A program made the position numbers and the translations under genes. A stretch of DNA of 64,000 bases from Capitella teleta (Eukaryota; Annelida; Polychaeta; Capitellidae): contig KB304341.1 in NCBI GenBank assembly GCA_000328365.1, forward strand, positions 96,019-160,018. The letters run 5' to 3'. A model generated the notes under the pieces. That model had not been told where the DNA came from, did not search any database, and was given only the letters and a program-made list of their open reading frames with translations. Positions 62,090-64,000 of this stretch are shown one piece after another. Position 1 is the first letter of the stretch; each line of letters begins with the position of its first letter.

Positions 62090-64000
62090 TAAGAACCAAG
62101 GGCGAATATTGAAGCCTGGTTCTCGCAGGGGGAATCGCAGTTTTTGTTAAGCAAGATAACACAGGACGACACTAAATTCCACTACGTAGTTGCTGCATTG
62201 GACTCTGCCACTGCTAAACAGTTAAACCATGTGATCTGTCATTCTCTGCCGCAAACAAAATACGAAGGGTTGAAGGAGTAGCTGCGGAAGAAGTTCGGAC
62301 TAACGCCATTCGAGAAAGCACAGCAGCTATCTACGCCATCACTGGTCTCGGAGAGTGAAAACCAATGGAATTAATGGACCACATTCTTTGCCTCCTGGGA
62401 AATCACGCACGGGATTTGTTGTTCATGTATCATTTTTTCCAATGCCTCCTAGACTGAAACTATGCTTTCAAACTCAAACTTGACAGACCCTGTTCTACTG
62501 GCAGAGGAGGCCGATTAAATATTTGTCACCGTTCAACCTCGAGACACTCACATCAACTCAGCCGACACAGAGAGCAAAACAGCTGTCAATCGAGTTGTGA
62601 AAAACTGAGGTAAAAGGAAGCCAAATTCACGTGGTCAGAAATCCCAAAGCTCTACCAGACTCTATTTATACCATGCCCGCATTGACGCAGAAGCACATCG
62701 CAGCGCATCACCATGCACATGGTCGGAAAATGAACCAAGGGGTCAGCAGCAATAATCAGTCTATTTGTTTTCACGCGAGCAATTGCTCTCCGCTCGCCAT
62801 TGCTTGCGCAAAATTGATTCACGCGAGCAAAAAGTTGCTCGGCTAAGATATTTTCCTGTTTACGTTTGCGAGAGGTCGCATGTTGAGTCTCCTCCGAGTG
62901 TTGCCGAAGATTGCCGAAGTTCTTATTAAGAGACTTCGTTTTTCCTGCGTTTGTCTTCGGAGGTGGTCGGCCTCAAATCGAGATTACCGATTGCCTTATA
63001 TGGAAGCTAATGTTTTATGCATGAGAGGCCAAGTCCGATCAGCGCCCAGGGAAAACAAATTTTGCGAACTCAAAGTGACATAGCATCGGTTTCAGTTTCG
63101 CTTTGCGACGGCGCTAAAAGTTAATGCAGCAAGCATTAACGATTGTAAAAGAAGTTGAGATATTGGAAGTGGCACCAAGAAGCGTGCTTTTTGACGTCAC
63201 ATTTCTGGTATGGCCCATGCAGTGGCTTTGGAGTTAGAGAAATTAACCAATTTTAAATCTGAATCTGGTCATCAACCTGATCAGGCAAATGTCAACACCT
63301 CCATATCCATAAAATCATAAAAAAAAAATTAAAAAAAAATCAGTGTGATTTGAATCTACATTTCATTCACGACTGATTTGAGATATAATGCAAAGAAAAG
63401 TAGCAAACATAAAAAGAGCCTAACTGGTATCTTAGTAATAGTTACTTAATTTTGATTAATTGTGTTTAGCTGAGCAAATTGCTTGCCTATAGCCTTTTAG
63501 GAGAGCTAAGAATTGCTCACCTGGCCACTTTAAATCGTGAAGACTGAATAATCGCTACTGTTGGCTCTAGCATGGTCCAGCTTATTGTGCAAGACAACAA
63601 AATGGACACCTATTACCTCATCAACACAGGAGCTCAAGTTTCCTTAATTCCCTTCTCATTTAAAAAAAGCGCGATCTGTGCTGTCTGAAATAACGCTCCA
63701 TTGTCCTTGACGTCAAGATGCTACGCTGGTGGTGTCCACCGATGCATTGGACATTGGAATCAGCACAGTCTTGGAGCAACTTGTGAATGGCCACTGGCAA
63801 CCACTTGCGTTATACAGTCTCCAACTCAACATCACCGAATCCAAGTATAGTACTTTTGACTGAGAATTGCTCGCCCGGTATTCAGCCATCAGACAATTCT
63901 GGTACATGCAAGAAGGGTGCCGTTTCATCCCATTTACTGACCATAAGCCGCTGGTGGACGCGATGCACAAGATCGCACAGCCTCACTCAGCCAGACAACA
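62090..64000 (+). mobile_element. Broken Ty3/Gypsy-like LTR retrotransposon remnant
   Basis: Pieces lie in the usual order. A gag-like region (about 62100-62420) has KITQDDTKFHYVVAALDSA. An aspartic-protease-like INTGAQVS patch lies near 63620. An RNase H-like region (about 63720-64000) has STDALDIGISTVLEQL and FTDHKPLVDAMHK. The element is an inactive fossil with several interruptions, and most of the reverse transcriptase is absent. It continues beyond the right edge. No LTR was identified inside the window. The 62760-63520 stretch is not explained by the family and may be a nested insertion. Age appears old. Confidence 0.65.

Noticed and set aside
1-64000. CRISPR arrays, operons or bacterial genes.
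   Set aside because: No regular short direct repeats with spacers, and every recognised gene is an intron-containing animal gene.

Overview
This is a 64 kb piece of a draft animal genome from a non-vertebrate metazoan. The genes are split by many small introns. Two introns carry clear minor-spliceosome (U12) signals. Intergenic DNA is AT-rich and full of small DNA transposons, tRNA-derived SINEs and LINE scraps. Three runs of exactly 50 N mark assembly gaps. I could not fix the phylum from sequence alone.

Layout, left to right: first exon of CDV3 (minus); a BTB-BACK-kelch gene (minus) whose BACK exon is out of frame; ZNF830 (minus, 10 exons); a 23-exon kinesin-3 gene closest to KIF28 (minus, about 8 kb); a TMBIM/Lifeguard membrane protein gene (minus); a transposon-rich stretch of about 8 kb; a two-exon gene for a 79-residue single-pass membrane protein (plus); INO80D (minus); about 6.7 kb without genes that holds two hAT-type elements; WDR37 (plus, one exon lost in a gap); ribosomal protein uL14/RPL23 (minus); and a repeat-filled right end with a LINE scrap and a broken Ty3/Gypsy-like element that runs off the window. 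I joined exons by hand. Reading phases close exactly for ZNF830 (335 aa), the kinesin (1071 aa), TMBIM (322 aa), INO80D (810 aa) and RPL23 (140 aa). The kelch gene does not close, which exposes its frameshift.

The genes are unrelated housekeeping or cell-biology genes (chromatin remodelling, splicing-linked zinc finger, translation, motor transport, membrane stress protection) with no shared pathway. The strongest observations are: (1) the kinesin has two tandem 131-nt copies of the exon for loop 11, helix alpha-4 and loop 12, with equal phases, so splicing should be mutually exclusive; (2) the same gene has an AT-AC U12 intron directly after its first 15 codons; (3) INO80D has a 69-bp GT-AG U12 intron; (4) three copies of a ~700 bp TTAA-flanked element each carry a perfect CRE palindrome and CCAAT boxes; (5) there are several further TIR element families, one with a perfect 8-bp target duplication.
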